Positions 9,509-19,411 of a stretch of DNA of 64,000 bases are shown here, piece after piece. The notes below the pieces were generated by a model. The model searched no databases. It was not told the origin of the DNA and worked only from the letters and a program-made list of their open reading frames with translations. How positions within the stretch are numbered: the first letter of the stretch is position 1; each line of letters opens with the position of its first letter. Origin of the DNA: Paenibacillus wulumuqiensis (GTDB taxonomy: Bacteria; Bacillota; Bacilli; Paenibacillales; Paenibacillaceae); NCBI RefSeq assembly GCF_000971965.1, contig NZ_KQ040793.1, positions 291,634 through 355,633 on the forward strand, given 5' to 3'. The position numbers and the translations under genes were made by a program.

Positions 9509-9763
9509 ACCTCTTCTTCCTTTCGTGATAATTGGTCGGAAACGGTTCCCCTCTCTACTCATTCCAGTCACGCAACCCCTGTTTCGATCCTGAAGAGCCC
9601 GGTCCGTACTATCCGCTTCCACAGAATAGTCTATTATTACTACTCTATCTATATTTTATAGGGTATTTAGACCTATAAAGCTATTATCGGATGATAATTC
9701 ATTTTTTTAATAACTAACTAAGTCATTTTATATATTTAGCACGAATTTTTAATAAAAGTCTAC

Positions 9764-9808
9764 AAAAAAACGAAGTCTGCGGATCATAAGATCATGCAGA
9801 CTTCGTTT
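9764..9808 (-). terminator. Intrinsic terminator of the hybrid kinase gene
   Basis: CGAAGTCTGC (9771-9780) pairs with GCAGACTTCG (9796-9805). The A run at 9764-9770 gives a seven-T tail on the minus strand. It lies 40 bases after the kinase stop. Confidence 0.85.
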
Positions 9809-9847
9809 GGAATAAAGCAGTTATAACAGGTTGCCTGTCTTGTATTC

Positions 9848-12721
9848 TTAGCGTGAAGTGAACCGTACACTCGTCTGGTGAAGCCAGTAGCGGACCCGCT
9901 GGAGTACTTCCTGCATCTGCAGCGGCTTGCTCATATAATCGGTCGCTCCCGCCTGAATGCTCTTCTCGCGGTCTTCCTTCATTGCCTTGGCTGTCAGTAC
10001 GATAATAGGTACATCCGCATACCCGTACAGATTGCGGACCGTCTTCATCGTCTCGTAACCGTCCATTTCCGGCATCATAATATCCATCAGGATCAAGTCG
10101 ATATGCTGATCCATATGCAGGATTTCCAGTGCATCCCGTCCGTTCTGGGAAATGACGATATTCATGTTATAGCGCTCCAGCATGCTGGTCAGTGCATATA
10201 CATTGCGGATATCATCATCGACGATCAGAATCTTTTTGCCGGTCAGAATCTCCTGTGTTTCCGGTACCGCGGGCTGCTGAGGTGTCAGCAGATCCTGTAC
10301 GGATTCCAAGGTGGTGGGACGCTCGGCGAGCACCATTTCCTCTTCAACAAGCTCTGCTTCCAGTCGATCCGATTCATACGTAAATGTATAATTCTCATAG
10401 GAATCGGCCGAGACCACATTGCCTTCTTCCATAAATACCGTCCGGTTCAGGTGCAGCGGCTCATTCAGGTCAAACATGGCATTTTCCGTATGTGGATCTG
10501 TTACTGCACATGGGATATAGAATGTAAATGTACTGCCTTCATTCAGCTTGCTCTCCACATTAATCTCCCCGCCGAGCAGATGAGCAAGCTGGGAAGAGAT
10601 CGACAGCCCGAGACCTGTACCGCCATACTTGCGGGCAGTTGCGCCGTCGGCCTGACGGAAGGCTTCGAAAATGACCTGCCGATTTTCGGGAGAAATACCG
10701 ATACCGGTATCACTCACGCTGAATGCAATCATTGGCTGACTGCTCTGATATTCGGCAGTCTGCACCCGTCCGACCTTTTCAATCGTCATGGTCACGCCGC
10801 CGGTCTGGGTGAACTTGAATGCGTTGGACAGCAGATTACGCAGCACCTGCTGAATACGCAGCTCGTCCGAGTAGATGATATCCGGCACATTGTCTTCTAC
10901 CTGTACTTTGAAATACAGATCTCGCAGGGATGCCGTCTCCTTGAAGCTGCGCTCCATCTGTTCCGCCATGGAGCTGATGCTGATCGGATTGATCTCAATC
11001 TGCATTTTGCCGGCTTCCACTTTGGACAGGTCGAGAATATCATTGATCAGATTCAGCAGATCCCTGCCGGATGAGTGAATGATCGAAGCATATTCCTGCT
11101 CCTTGGCTGTCAGCGTATTGCTGCTGTTCTCCGACAGAATCTGGGACAGGATCAGCATACTGTTCAGCGGAGTACGCAGTTCATGCGACATATTCGCCAG
11201 GAATTCTGATTTGTAGCGCGAGCTGACCTGGAGCTGCTGGGCGTATTTGTCCAGCTCGATCGCTGTACTTTCCGCAGCCAGCTTGCCCTGTTCGAGACGT
11301 TCGTTGAGTATTTGCTGCTCTTCCGCCTGCATTTGCAGCTCTTCGGTCTGTGCCTGCAGTTCTTCGGATTGCGCCTGGAGCTCCTCCGACTGTACCTGCA
11401 GTTCGTGGTTGAGCGATTGGGATTCTCTGTACAGCTGTTCCACTTCCATCCGCATTTTGACCGAATTGAGAGTGACAGCAAAAATGTCAATCAGCTGCTG
11501 CAGCAGCAAATGTTCTTCACGGGTAAACGGCTTCATCAGCGCAAATTCCGCTACCGCGATCACTTTACCTTCAAAAATAATCGGAGCCGCAATCATCGCC
11601 TGCAGCTCGGTACTGCCGAGCCCGGAACTGACGATTTTGGTATAACCGGCAGGCAAAGGATGCAGTTCCAGCACACGCCGCTCGGTAATACACTGGCCGG
11701 CGAGTCCTTCTCCTTTGCGGATACGCTCCTGTGCGATCTCCACATCATGGCTCTCTGCTGCAAAGGAAGCGGTTTTGTTCCAGTCTTCCTTGCCCTGATC
11801 GACATACACTACACCGTATGGTGCGTTAAACCATTTGTTCATTTTGGTCAGCAGCACCGAAGACAGCACATGAATATCGGTCGACTCCTGGAACTTGGTG
11901 GCTGCGGTAGCAATCTGGTCTTTGACCCAGTTCTCATGCTGTACATGATCCAGCAGACCGTTGGCTGCTTCTCCCAGGTCACCGACCTCGTCAGCCGTCT
12001 TGATCTCGACACGCTTGTTGAGATTGCCGCCTGCTGCAATATCACGAACCGTCTCCGTTACATCCTTGATCGTTCTCACGATCCGGTTGGAGATCAGAAC
12101 AGCCGTCGCAATCGATATGGCAGCCAATGCAGCCCACAGCAGCAGCATAATATTCAGCAGTCGTTCATTGCTCACCGCCGTCGCTTCAATCCGTGCAGCG
12201 GTTAGCGCTTTTTCGCTGGCACGGAATGCATCCAACTCCGTTCGCAGCTGGTCGATCTGCTGCTTACCGGGATCACTGGCAAAAAAGGCGTTGACTCCGG
12301 CATTGTTTCCTTCACGTTTGAGATCAATGACCTTGTTACCGGCTTCATTAATCCATTTCTGAATACCTGCCTTGATGGTATCCAGATTACTCTGCTGCAG
12401 AGAGTTGTCCGCTACCAGTGAATATAGCTTGTTATAATCCGATTCCCACTGCATGGCAGCATCATTATAGGGTACCAGATAATTGTCATCACCGGTCAGT
12501 GCGTATCCACGCTGTCCGGTCTCCATATCCAGTACATGCTTTTCCAACGCATTCGTCAGATTATGCACTTCCAGATCATGATCATTGATGTAACGATTCT
12601 CTGCTTCCAGCTGGCTCATCCGGCTGGACATCATCGTTAATACAAGACCGAGACACAGGATAATGACAATATAACCGGCTACAATCTTGGTGCGTATACT
12701 CCACTTTGCGCTTCTAAGCAC
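9848..12721 (-). CDS. Membrane hybrid sensor histidine kinase (CHASE3-HAMP-GAF-HisKA-HATPase-REC)
   Basis: A 957-residue hybrid kinase. In order: TM1 (about 11-31); an extracytoplasmic CHASE3-type helical sensor (ETGQRGYALTGDDNYL motif); TM2 (about 187-210); HAMP; a GAF domain (about 285-430); and a coiled coil with near-perfect SEELQAQ heptads (about 435-500). Then come HisKA (NMSHELRTPLN, phospho-His about 513), HATPase (LLSNAFKFT, DTGIGI, GGTGLGLSI) and a C-terminal receiver (LIVDDD, phospho-Asp about 878 in LILMDIMMP). The GTG at 12721 is chosen because GGAGG lies 7 bases upstream. No phosphotransfer protein or output regulator is adjacent, so its partner is encoded elsewhere. The signal is unknown. 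Confidence 0.88.
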   Translation of the reverse strand: MLRSAKWSIRTKIVAGYIVIILCLGLVLTMMSSRMSQLEAENRYINDHDLEVHNLTNALEKHVLDMETGQRGYALTGDDNYLVPYNDAAMQWESDYNKLYSLVADNSLQQSNLDTIKAGIQKWINEAGNKVIDLKREGNNAGVNAFFASDPGKQQIDQLRTELDAFRASEKALTAARIEATAVSNERLLNIMLLLWAALAAISIATAVLISNRIVRTIKDVTETVRDIAAGGNLNKRVEIKTADEVGDLGEAANGLLDHVQHENWVKDQIATAATKFQESTDIHVLSSVLLTKMNKWFNAPYGVVYVDQGKEDWNKTASFAAESHDVEIAQERIRKGEGLAGQCITERRVLELHPLPAGYTKIVSSGLGSTELQAMIAAPIIFEGKVIAVAEFALMKPFTREEHLLLQQLIDIFAVTLNSVKMRMEVEQLYRESQSLNHELQVQSEELQAQSEELQAQTEELQMQAEEQQILNERLEQGKLAAESTAIELDKYAQQLQVSSRYKSEFLANMSHELRTPLNSMLILSQILSENSSNTLTAKEQEYASIIHSSGRDLLNLINDILDLSKVEAGKMQIEINPISISSMAEQMERSFKETASLRDLYFKVQVEDNVPDIIYSDELRIQQVLRNLLSNAFKFTQTGGVTMTIEKVGRVQTAEYQSSQPMIAFSVSDTGIGISPENRQVIFEAFRQADGATARKYGGTGLGLSISSQLAHLLGGEINVESKLNEGSTFTFYIPCAVTDPHTENAMFDLNEPLHLNRTVFMEEGNVVSADSYENYTFTYESDRLEAELVEEEMVLAERPTTLESVQDLLTPQQPAVPETQEILTGKKILIVDDDIRNVYALTSMLERYNMNIVISQNGRDALEILHMDQHIDLILMDIMMPEMDGYETMKTVRNLYGYADVPIIVLTAKAMKEDREKSIQAGATDYMSKPLQMQEVLQRVRYWLHQTSVRFTSR

Positions 12722-12897
12722 AAGAACGCCTCCAGTATATTTTGAATATTTCTCACTCTGCCATATACAGAGGTGATTTTGTTGGTTACCCAACTATTTT
12801 ACTTCAAATAATTTATATTGCAAACGGATAATCGATAAGTATTTTATTTTCCATATATTGCATAATAAGGTGTGATTACTATGTCGGCCAATCCTTG

Positions 12898-14466
12898 TTA
12901 TATTGTAGAGCGCAGCTGCATTTTGGCCCTATAGTCCTGCGGAGAGATCCCTTCCAGCTCACGGAATACGCGGGAAAAATGTCGATTGTTCTCAAAACCG
13001 ACCATTTCGCTAATATCCGACAGCTTCCAGGGGCTATTTGCCAGCAGTTCTTTGGCTCTGCCGATGCGTACCTTTTTGAGATACAGTACAAAGTTTTCCC
13101 CGGTATACGCTTTGAACGCTTCACTGAAATACGAATAATTCAGCGACACATGATTGCTGACCATCGCCATATTCAGCGGCCGGTCATAATGGGCCTGAAT
13201 AAACTCCACCGCTTCCCGCAGCTGGCGATGTTCACTGTGCACGAGCCGAAGCTGGCCGATATAATCATCCAGGCAAATGAGCAGACTCTCCAAATCCCGG
13301 TAATATTCCCGGAAATACCGATAATGCTGCAGACTGCATGTGCGCTGGTACAGCCGTATAATTTCGATAGAAGGTTCTCCGTAATGACGAAATACCTCAT
13401 CCATAATCGACTCGTTGATCAGCCGGGAGACTTCCTCTACATAGCGAACGGTCAGTCCGGACAGATCATCCCCATGGAAAATCTCCTGCAGCCTGCTGCT
13501 GATCTCCCGGGTACGCCCTGTGCCGAGGATGTTGCCCAGCAGACGGATCTGCTCCTCCGGCAGTTCCTGCCGAATCGCATCGGTCTCGGCAGGTTCGTAG
13601 TTCAGCAAGTATAGTCCGGGATGGAAAAAGCCCTGCTCCAGCGCTGTACAGGCTTCACGGTAAAAATGTGCCAGCTGATCGATACCCTGCCCCTCCGTAC
13701 TCACGCCAAACTGCAATCCGGGCACCTCTCTGCGGGCAGCCGCTTCAGCCAGTGACTGCAGCAGCATCTGCTCCTGCTCCGGCACGATCCAGACCAGCCG
13801 TTCCTCCCGGTCATGCAGTTCCACTACAGCACAAAAGGGCTGTGCAGCCAGCCGCTCCAGCAGCAGCTGCAGCTCCTGACGGCTGACCGGCTGTCCATGG
13901 ATATCCCTGTACTGAAATACGCAGACATGATAATCCGCTGGCAGCATATGCGCAGCTGCAGCGGATTCAGCGGATGATCTGCTTCCGGCAGGATACTCAT
14001 ACAGCAGAGCACACAACTGCTCTTCCTGCTGCCGCTGTCGGTACCGGGCAGCCTCTTCCAGCTGGCGGCCGACCAGATCCTGCTGCTGCAGTTCCACGCC
14101 AATCCGCTGCAGCGCTTCGAACAGATCTTCCCGGCGGATCGGCTTGAGCAGATATTCGCGCACCTGATAGCGGATCGCCGCCTTGGCATATTCAAAATCA
14201 TCATAACCGCTCAGTACAATCACATAGGGCTGCACGGTGGGCGTTCTCATGGCGCGCAGCTTTTCCAGCATGCCGATTCCATCCAGTACCGGCATACGAA
14301 TATCCGTAATCAGGATATCCGCCGGCTGTGCCTGCAGCCGCTCCAGCGCTTCCTGACCGTTACGGACACCATGCATCTTATACTGGCCGGGGAATTCGCG
14401 TTCAATCATCACCTGCAGCCCCTGTCGGATATTCTTCTCGTCATCCACGATCAACAACTGTCTCAT
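12898..14466 (-). CDS. YesN-type response regulator with AraC DNA-binding domain
   Basis: A 522-residue regulator. The N-terminal receiver has the acidic pair in LIVDDE, phospho-Asp 55 in DILITDIRMP and Lys in YLLKPI. A long middle region (about 130-410) of the kind found in YesN proteins follows, then two AraC-type helix-turn-helices (about 425-518; FSEAFKAYTGENF and GFENNRHFSRVF). It is phosphorylated by the kinase encoded one base upstream and should bind promoters of carbohydrate genes. The nearby lplABC importer, whose promoter carries a similar palindrome to the one before this operon, is a plausible target. That link is an inference. Confidence 0.88.
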   Translation of the reverse strand: MRQLLIVDDEKNIRQGLQVMIEREFPGQYKMHGVRNGQEALERLQAQPADILITDIRMPVLDGIGMLEKLRAMRTPTVQPYVIVLSGYDDFEYAKAAIRYQVREYLLKPIRREDLFEALQRIGVELQQQDLVGRQLEEAARYRQRQQEEQLCALLYEYPAGSRSSAESAAAAHMLPADYHVCVFQYRDIHGQPVSRQELQLLLERLAAQPFCAVVELHDREERLVWIVPEQEQMLLQSLAEAAARREVPGLQFGVSTEGQGIDQLAHFYREACTALEQGFFHPGLYLLNYEPAETDAIRQELPEEQIRLLGNILGTGRTREISSRLQEIFHGDDLSGLTVRYVEEVSRLINESIMDEVFRHYGEPSIEIIRLYQRTCSLQHYRYFREYYRDLESLLICLDDYIGQLRLVHSEHRQLREAVEFIQAHYDRPLNMAMVSNHVSLNYSYFSEAFKAYTGENFVLYLKKVRIGRAKELLANSPWKLSDISEMVGFENNRHFSRVFRELEGISPQDYRAKMQLRSTI

Positions 14467-14467
14467 G

Positions 14468-16357
14468 TCAGCTACCTCCTCCTGCCTGAATCCGTTTGGG
14501 GATAATCAGTTCCACCTGTGTGCCCAGTCCGACTTTACTGTGGATCTGTATTCCATATTGTTCTCCATAAAATAATCGTATCCGCCGCTCCACATTTTGC
14601 AGACCGATACCTGTCGTGCCCGGTGCATATCCTGCCGGTTCATCATGAAGCTCTTCCTGCCGGATACCGGCCTCGCGAATACGTGCGCGCAATTGCTCCA
14701 ATGCCGGCTCCGGAATGCCTCCCCCATTGTCCTGTACCGTGATCGTCATGACCCCATCCTCCCGCTCGGCTGATCGGATCAGCAGATGACGAACCGGTGC
14801 CGATTCCTCCCAGGCATGCTTGAAGGCATTCTCCACTAGCGGCTGCAGGGACATCTTGAGCAGTATCAGCTCCAGATCAGGCGGTGCAATATCCATTTCC
14901 AGCTCGACCGGTTCCTCGTAGCGGATATTCATTACATCTATATAATTGCGGATATGGCGCAGCTCTTCCTCCAGCTTCACATATTCGCCGGTCCACTTGA
15001 AGTTATAGCGCATCATGCCGCCGAGCGAAGTGAGCGCATCCGAGATCTGCCGCTGATCCTCGATCTCGGCCAGCATTTTGATATTTTCCAGCGTATTGTA
15101 CAGAAAGTGGGCATCAATCTGGCTGTACAGCGTCCGCAGTTCCGCTTCCTTCATCAATGCTTGCTTGCGGACAGCCTGGGCGATCAATTCATTGATCGTT
15201 CCGTTCATCCGGTTAAAATGATAGGCCAGCTCACCGATCTCCCCGCCGCCATCCACCTGGACGACCGGTGGGAATTCTCCTCGGCGCATCTGCTTCATCG
15301 CCTGGGTCAACTTGCGCAGATTTTTGAGAATCAGCGAGTTGGCCACATACGTAATCAGCGAGACGAGTACGATGAATCCTACCGTTGCCAGAATAATCAA
15401 ATTTCGCGCCCGTCCGGTATCCTGCAGCATCTTCTCCAGCGAGGTTACATGCACGAGCCGGGCACCGAGCCGCTCTACCGGGATGCTCGTGAGCAGATAG
15501 GACTGCCCATCTGCCCGGTACTGGGCGGACAGTTCACCGGCAGTGAGACGCTCCGAATCGCCAGCGCTGGTGAGCAGACGATCCGCCAGCCGGGTGTGCA
15601 GATTCTGTTCCGTATAGGAAGAGACATTCCCTCCGCCTGCATCCAGCAGCAGCATCCGCGAACTGTCCTCCTGACTCTGGCCAAAGGTCAGCGGCGCCAG
15701 ATCGGACAACCGCATATCCACCTGGATCATGCCGGCATGATGCCCTTTGGGCAGTTCCAGCTCACGCAGCAGAGACAGCTTGGGCGGGTCCGGTTCCAAT
15801 GCACGACTGTTATCTGTTCCACTTTGTGACAGATCACTGCGCTGCATATACCAGGCTTCCCGGTCACCGAGGCCTCTGGCCATACCATACCATGGAGCAT
15901 CGGCGGTCCGTTCCTCATGCAGGATAATCGGCCAGATCTCGTACGTGTTCGGACTGTTGCTGTACAGCCGCAGATGCAGGATCGATGGATTATTGATCTG
16001 GATCTGGGCGAGCCGGGCATAGGAATTGGTATTAAATTCGAGCAGTTCCGCTGTAGGTGTGTCTTCATCCTCGGTCAGATACTGAATGACCGACTTGTCT
16101 GATACCGCCAGCTGTGCGGCCCGTTCCATCGTCTCGATCTGCGTCTGAATGGTCTGCTTTTCATTTTGCAGGATGTCGATGCTTTTGAGCCGCGTATCCT
16201 GTATATAGGTCGTGTTGATCTGCTGATAGGAATAATAGGAGATACCTGCCGTGGGCAGCAAAATAACAACGATATAGGCGATAATCAGCCTGCTCTGCAG
16301 CGATATTTCATTAAGACGCCTGAACAGCTCCCGTATCCCACTCTGCAATCGATTCAA
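14468..16357 (-). CDS. YesM-type sensor histidine kinase
   Basis: A membrane kinase of about 629 residues: TM1 near the N-terminus (LIIAYIVVILLPTAGISYY), an extracytoplasmic sensor domain of about 270 residues, TM2 (about 320-342), HAMP, a His_kinase block (SQIDAHFLYNTLENI, phospho-His about 415) and HATPase (LQPLVENAFKHA, DNGGGIP, TGIGLQNV). Start: TTG at 16357 has AAGGAAGG about 11 bases upstream. An earlier in-frame TTG at 16381 would place that site inside the gene, so I prefer 16357, with some doubt. It forms an operon with the YesN gene after it. The ligand is likely a sugar or glycan, by family. Confidence 0.85.
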   Translation of the reverse strand: MNRLQSGIRELFRRLNEISLQSRLIIAYIVVILLPTAGISYYSYQQINTTYIQDTRLKSIDILQNEKQTIQTQIETMERAAQLAVSDKSVIQYLTEDEDTPTAELLEFNTNSYARLAQIQINNPSILHLRLYSNSPNTYEIWPIILHEERTADAPWYGMARGLGDREAWYMQRSDLSQSGTDNSRALEPDPPKLSLLRELELPKGHHAGMIQVDMRLSDLAPLTFGQSQEDSSRMLLLDAGGGNVSSYTEQNLHTRLADRLLTSAGDSERLTAGELSAQYRADGQSYLLTSIPVERLGARLVHVTSLEKMLQDTGRARNLIILATVGFIVLVSLITYVANSLILKNLRKLTQAMKQMRRGEFPPVVQVDGGGEIGELAYHFNRMNGTINELIAQAVRKQALMKEAELRTLYSQIDAHFLYNTLENIKMLAEIEDQRQISDALTSLGGMMRYNFKWTGEYVKLEEELRHIRNYIDVMNIRYEEPVELEMDIAPPDLELILLKMSLQPLVENAFKHAWEESAPVRHLLIRSAEREDGVMTITVQDNGGGIPEPALEQLRARIREAGIRQEELHDEPAGYAPGTTGIGLQNVERRIRLFYGEQYGIQIHSKVGLGTQVELIIPKRIQAGGGS

Positions 16358-16381
16358 GCCCGCAGCTTCCTTCCTTTGCAA

Positions 16382-16400
16382 TATAAGCGCTTACATTATA
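16382..16400 (-). promoter_or_regulatory. Promoter -10 with cre-like operator before the YesM/YesN operon
   Basis: On the minus strand a TATAAT (16395-16400) is directly followed by TGTAAGCGCTTATA (16395-16382). That differs at one position from the CcpA/LacI-family cre pattern TGWAANCGNTNWCA. Binding there would block initiation. A very similar palindrome precedes the lpl operon at 23684. Confidence 0.6.
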
Positions 16401-16440
16401 GTTATATTGTAACTCAATATATTGTAAAAAGAGTAAGGAA

Positions 16441-17340
16441 TTATGAAGATTCTCCATGAAGTTTGAACATGTCATGGTGATCCCGGTAGTACTGGATAAT
16501 GAAGTCCCGGAAATTACCCACCGAAGCAGGCAGCAGCTTGCCTTTTACCCAGAACAGGCTGACCGAATACGTAGGGGAAAATCCGGCGATCCTGATATAA
16601 TCCAGATTCAGCTGTCTGCAGACAGATACAGGCAGCAGACTCACCCCCTGATTGACCTGGATAATCTCTGTAAGCAGGTAGGAATCGACCTCAAAAATGC
16701 TGTTTGGCACAAACCCGGCCTGTTCACAAATATGATGAATAAATTCGCTGTATTCCCTGTTGTCCGCAAGCGAAATAAAAGGCTCATCGGCGACTTCCGT
16801 CAAAGAAAGTTCGGATCTGCCCGCATACTTATGGTTGGAAGGCAGTACCAGCACAATATCTTCATTAATGAGCAGACAGCTCTCGATTTCCTCATCTTCG
16901 GCAGGATGACCGGCGATACCCAGATCGATCTCCCCTTTTTTCAGACTGGAGAGGACTTCGCTTTTCATTTTGATTCCCTGATGCACTTTGGAGTCGGGGT
17001 ACTGGTTGATATATTCGGTGATCAGCCTGGACAGAAACCGCGGATTGGAAATGGAGATACGGATCGTCCGGGAAACCAGCTGCTCCTCGGACTGGATCTC
17101 CCGCTGTGCATTTTCCAGCTCCGTGAAAATCCGGTTAACATGCTTCAGGAGAATGTGTCCGGCAGGGCTCAGTTGGATATTTCTACCCTTGCGTATAAAT
17201 AGCTGCGTGCCCAGTTCATCTTCCAGTCTTTTGATCGTCAGGCTGAGAGAAGGCTGGGCAATATTGAGCTGTCTGGCCGCCTGAGTCATATGCTCGGTAT
17301 AGGCCACGGTCTGAAAGTATTTGAGCTGAAGCAGCTCCAT
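16441..17340 (-). CDS. LysR-family transcriptional regulator
   Basis: A 299-residue LysR-type regulator. An N-terminal winged helix-turn-helix (MELLQLKYFQTVAYTEH, then AARQLNIAQPSLSLTIKRLE) is followed by a periplasmic-binding-fold co-inducer domain. The ATG at 17340 has AAGGAG 9 bases upstream and gives the standard LysR N-terminus; the longer ORF adds eight unlikely residues. It is transcribed away from the acetoacetate decarboxylase/reductase pair at 17493, the usual arrangement for a regulator and its target, so it probably controls them and itself from the shared 150-base gap. The inducer is unknown. Confidence 0.88.
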   Translation of the reverse strand: MELLQLKYFQTVAYTEHMTQAARQLNIAQPSLSLTIKRLEDELGTQLFIRKGRNIQLSPAGHILLKHVNRIFTELENAQREIQSEEQLVSRTIRISISNPRFLSRLITEYINQYPDSKVHQGIKMKSEVLSSLKKGEIDLGIAGHPAEDEEIESCLLINEDIVLVLPSNHKYAGRSELSLTEVADEPFISLADNREYSEFIHHICEQAGFVPNSIFEVDSYLLTEIIQVNQGVSLLPVSVCRQLNLDYIRIAGFSPTYSVSLFWVKGKLLPASVGNFRDFIIQYYRDHHDMFKLHGESS

Positions 17341-17362
17341 ATAAGCAGTCTCCTTATTTATC

Positions 17363-17384
17363 ATAGTAAATGTATTTATACTAT
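17363..17384. promoter_or_regulatory. Candidate LysR operator in the divergent intergenic region
   Basis: ATAGTA (17363-17368) and TACTAT (17379-17384) form an inverted repeat with a 10-base spacer in the gap between the LysR gene and the decarboxylase gene. Dyads of this size, containing T-N11-A, are typical LysR sites. Assignment rests on position and symmetry only. Confidence 0.4.
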
Positions 17385-17492
17385 ATTATGTATTAGATTA
17401 TATGCAAATATAGATATAAAATAAGGATATAAGAAAAACAAGCAGCCATACTGCTGCTGAAAATAAATGGGTGAAAGGAAGCGTTCATTATT

Positions 17493-18239
17493 ATGAAGAT
17501 CGATATTAATAATATTGCCAAAAATCTGAGTACTCCATTAACTGCACCCGCTTATGCTCTTCCGCCTTACCAATTTGTTAATCGTGAATATCTGAATATC
17601 ATTTACCGTACCGATGCTGTAGCACTGCGCGCTGCAGTACCGGAGCCGCTGGAAATCGGTGAGCCGCTGGTCAAATTCGAAATTATGTGGATGCCGGATG
17701 TGTCGGGTCTGGGCGCTTATACAGAGGCAGGCCAGGTCATCCCTGTTCAGTTTAACGGTGAAGAAGGCGATTATGTACATTCGATGTATGTAGACAACTT
17801 CCCGGCGATTGCCAGCGGACGCGAACTGACTGCCTATCCCAAAAAGCTGGGCGCGCCCAAGCTGTATATCGATTCGGATACACTCGTTGGGACACTGGAC
17901 TACGGCAGCCTGCGTGTAGCCAATGCGACAATGGGCTTCAAGCACTGGGAGATCGACAAGGAAACAGCCAAAAATGAAATTTGCCGTCCTACCTTTATGG
18001 TGAAAATAGCAACCGATTATTCCGGTCAATTGCGAATCTGTGATCTGGTACGCACGCAGATTACGGATATTAACGTCAAAGGAGCCTGGGGCGGTCCGGC
18101 ACGACTGCAGCTGTTCGAACATGCTCTCGCGCCTCTGGCCGATCTGCCTGTATTGGAAGTCGTCTCGGCATCCCATATTCTTACCGATCTGACGCTGAAT
18201 GCCGCAGAGCCTGTCCATAACTATCTGGAAGAACAATAA
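17493..18239 (+). CDS. adc: Acetoacetate decarboxylase family protein
   Basis: A 248-residue protein of the acetoacetate decarboxylase family, close to the clostridial enzyme length (244). The Schiff-base lysine is expected at K117 in GRELTAYPKKLGAPKL, next to K118, matching the K115/K116 pair known in Clostridium. The reaction would be acetoacetate to acetone plus CO2. GGAAGCG-type site before the ATG. The next gene follows after 13 bases in the same operon. No CoA-transferase gene is nearby, so the source of acetoacetate is unclear and a different beta-keto acid substrate is possible; the family includes members with other activities. Confidence 0.82.
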   Translation: MKIDINNIAKNLSTPLTAPAYALPPYQFVNREYLNIIYRTDAVALRAAVPEPLEIGEPLVKFEIMWMPDVSGLGAYTEAGQVIPVQFNGEEGDYVHSMYVDNFPAIASGRELTAYPKKLGAPKLYIDSDTLVGTLDYGSLRVANATMGFKHWEIDKETAKNEICRPTFMVKIATDYSGQLRICDLVRTQITDINVKGAWGGPARLQLFEHALAPLADLPVLEVVSASHILTDLTLNAAEPVHNYLEEQ

Positions 18240-18252
18240 GGAGGTCTTTATA

Positions 18253-19293
18253 ATGAGAATCGCTGTTTTGGGAGCGGGCTCCCTCGGAACGATCGTCGGC
18301 GCTTATCTGAGCGCTGGCGGCATGGATGTGGAATTAATCGATACGTATGAAGCTCATGTGGATGCGCTGAACGCAAAAGGTGCCAGAGTGGTCGGCACCA
18401 CGGAGTTCTCCTCTACCGTCAAAGCGATCCTTCCGCAGAACAAATCGGGAAAATACGATCTGGTACTGCTGCTGACCAAGCAATTGTATAACGACTCGGT
18501 ACTGCGGGAGCTGCTGCCGTTTCTGACAGAAGATAGCGTCGTCTGTTCGCTGCAGAATGGTATTCCCGAGCAAAATGTCGCTGCGATTGTTGGCGAGCAT
18601 CGTGTTATTGCCGGTTCGGTTGAATTCGGAGCTACTTTTATGGAACCGGGTGTATCCCGACTGACCACCGAATATACCCAGTTCAAAAAGTATGCTTTTC
18701 AGATTGGTGAACTGAATGGGGAGATCACAGACAGAATCCGGCAGATCCAATCCGTATTGGAATGGGTCGGCGGAACCCATGTCTCTGACAATCTGGTTGG
18801 CACCAAATGGTCCAAACTGCTGATCAACAACGCATTCAGCGGTCTGTCCGCCGCATTGAATGGAGAATACGGAGATATTCTGGATAACGAGATCGGCATT
18901 ACCAGTGCTGTTCATATCGCCGATGAGACGATCAAGGTCGGTCATGCCAATGGCATCGAATTTTCCAAAATGAGCGAATTCGATATTGCCTCGCTGGAAC
19001 TGCACTCGGAAAGTGATATTCCGGACCTCATCCGTACGCTGCGAATGGTCATGGAACCGTCCCGACTGCTCAAAGCAAGCATGCTGCAGGATCTGGAAAA
19101 GAAACGCAAAACCGAAATCCGGTACATCAACGGCGTTGTTCCCAACATGGCCGCTGACAAAGGCATTGCTACCCCATTTAATGATATGGTCGTGCATCTG
19201 GTGGAGTCTGCGGAAGCCGCGCAAACCGTGCCTGATTTTGATACCAATATCAAGGCATTTGCAAAATTGCTGCAAACCCGGCACCTGATGTAA
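18253..19293 (+). CDS. Ketopantoate reductase (ApbA/PanE) family oxidoreductase
   Basis: A 346-residue NAD(P)H-dependent reductase. The N-terminal Rossmann motif is MRIAVLGAGSLGTIVGAYLS. The family catalytic region is visible (VGTKWSKLLINNAFSGLSA), with the C-terminal helical domain after it. The ATG at 18253 has AAGGAGG 8 bases upstream; a longer frame from 18199 overlaps the previous gene and is rejected. In pantothenate synthesis PanE reduces 2-dehydropantoate. Here the partner is an acetoacetate decarboxylase-like gene under a LysR regulator, not panB/panC, so it may act on another 2- or 3-keto acid in a small catabolic route. The substrate is inferred only from family. Confidence 0.75.
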   Translation: MRIAVLGAGSLGTIVGAYLSAGGMDVELIDTYEAHVDALNAKGARVVGTTEFSSTVKAILPQNKSGKYDLVLLLTKQLYNDSVLRELLPFLTEDSVVCSLQNGIPEQNVAAIVGEHRVIAGSVEFGATFMEPGVSRLTTEYTQFKKYAFQIGELNGEITDRIRQIQSVLEWVGGTHVSDNLVGTKWSKLLINNAFSGLSAALNGEYGDILDNEIGITSAVHIADETIKVGHANGIEFSKMSEFDIASLELHSESDIPDLIRTLRMVMEPSRLLKASMLQDLEKKRKTEIRYINGVVPNMAADKGIATPFNDMVVHLVESAEAAQTVPDFDTNIKAFAKLLQTRHLM

Positions 19294-19354
19294 TTGTAAT
19301 GTAAACCGGTGATATACAGGGAACCTGCTTGATCACGATAGATGCACCCATAAC

Positions 19355-19398
19355 AAAGACCGCCGAAGCTGAGATTCTGGCTCCTTCGGCGGTCTTTT
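19355..19398. terminator. Bidirectional terminator between convergent operons
   Basis: AAAGACCGCCGAAG (19355-19368) and CTTCGGCGGTCTTT (19384-19397) form a perfect 14-bp stem with T tails on both strands. It ends the reductase transcript on the plus strand and the lplA transcript on the minus strand. Confidence 0.9.
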
Positions 19399-19411
19399 GA
19401 TTGAGATCGTA

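Noticed and set aside
11312-12205. 297-codon plus-strand frame inside the hybrid kinase
   Set aside because: Shadow of the kinase frame; rich in residues produced by the complement of the coiled-coil heptads.
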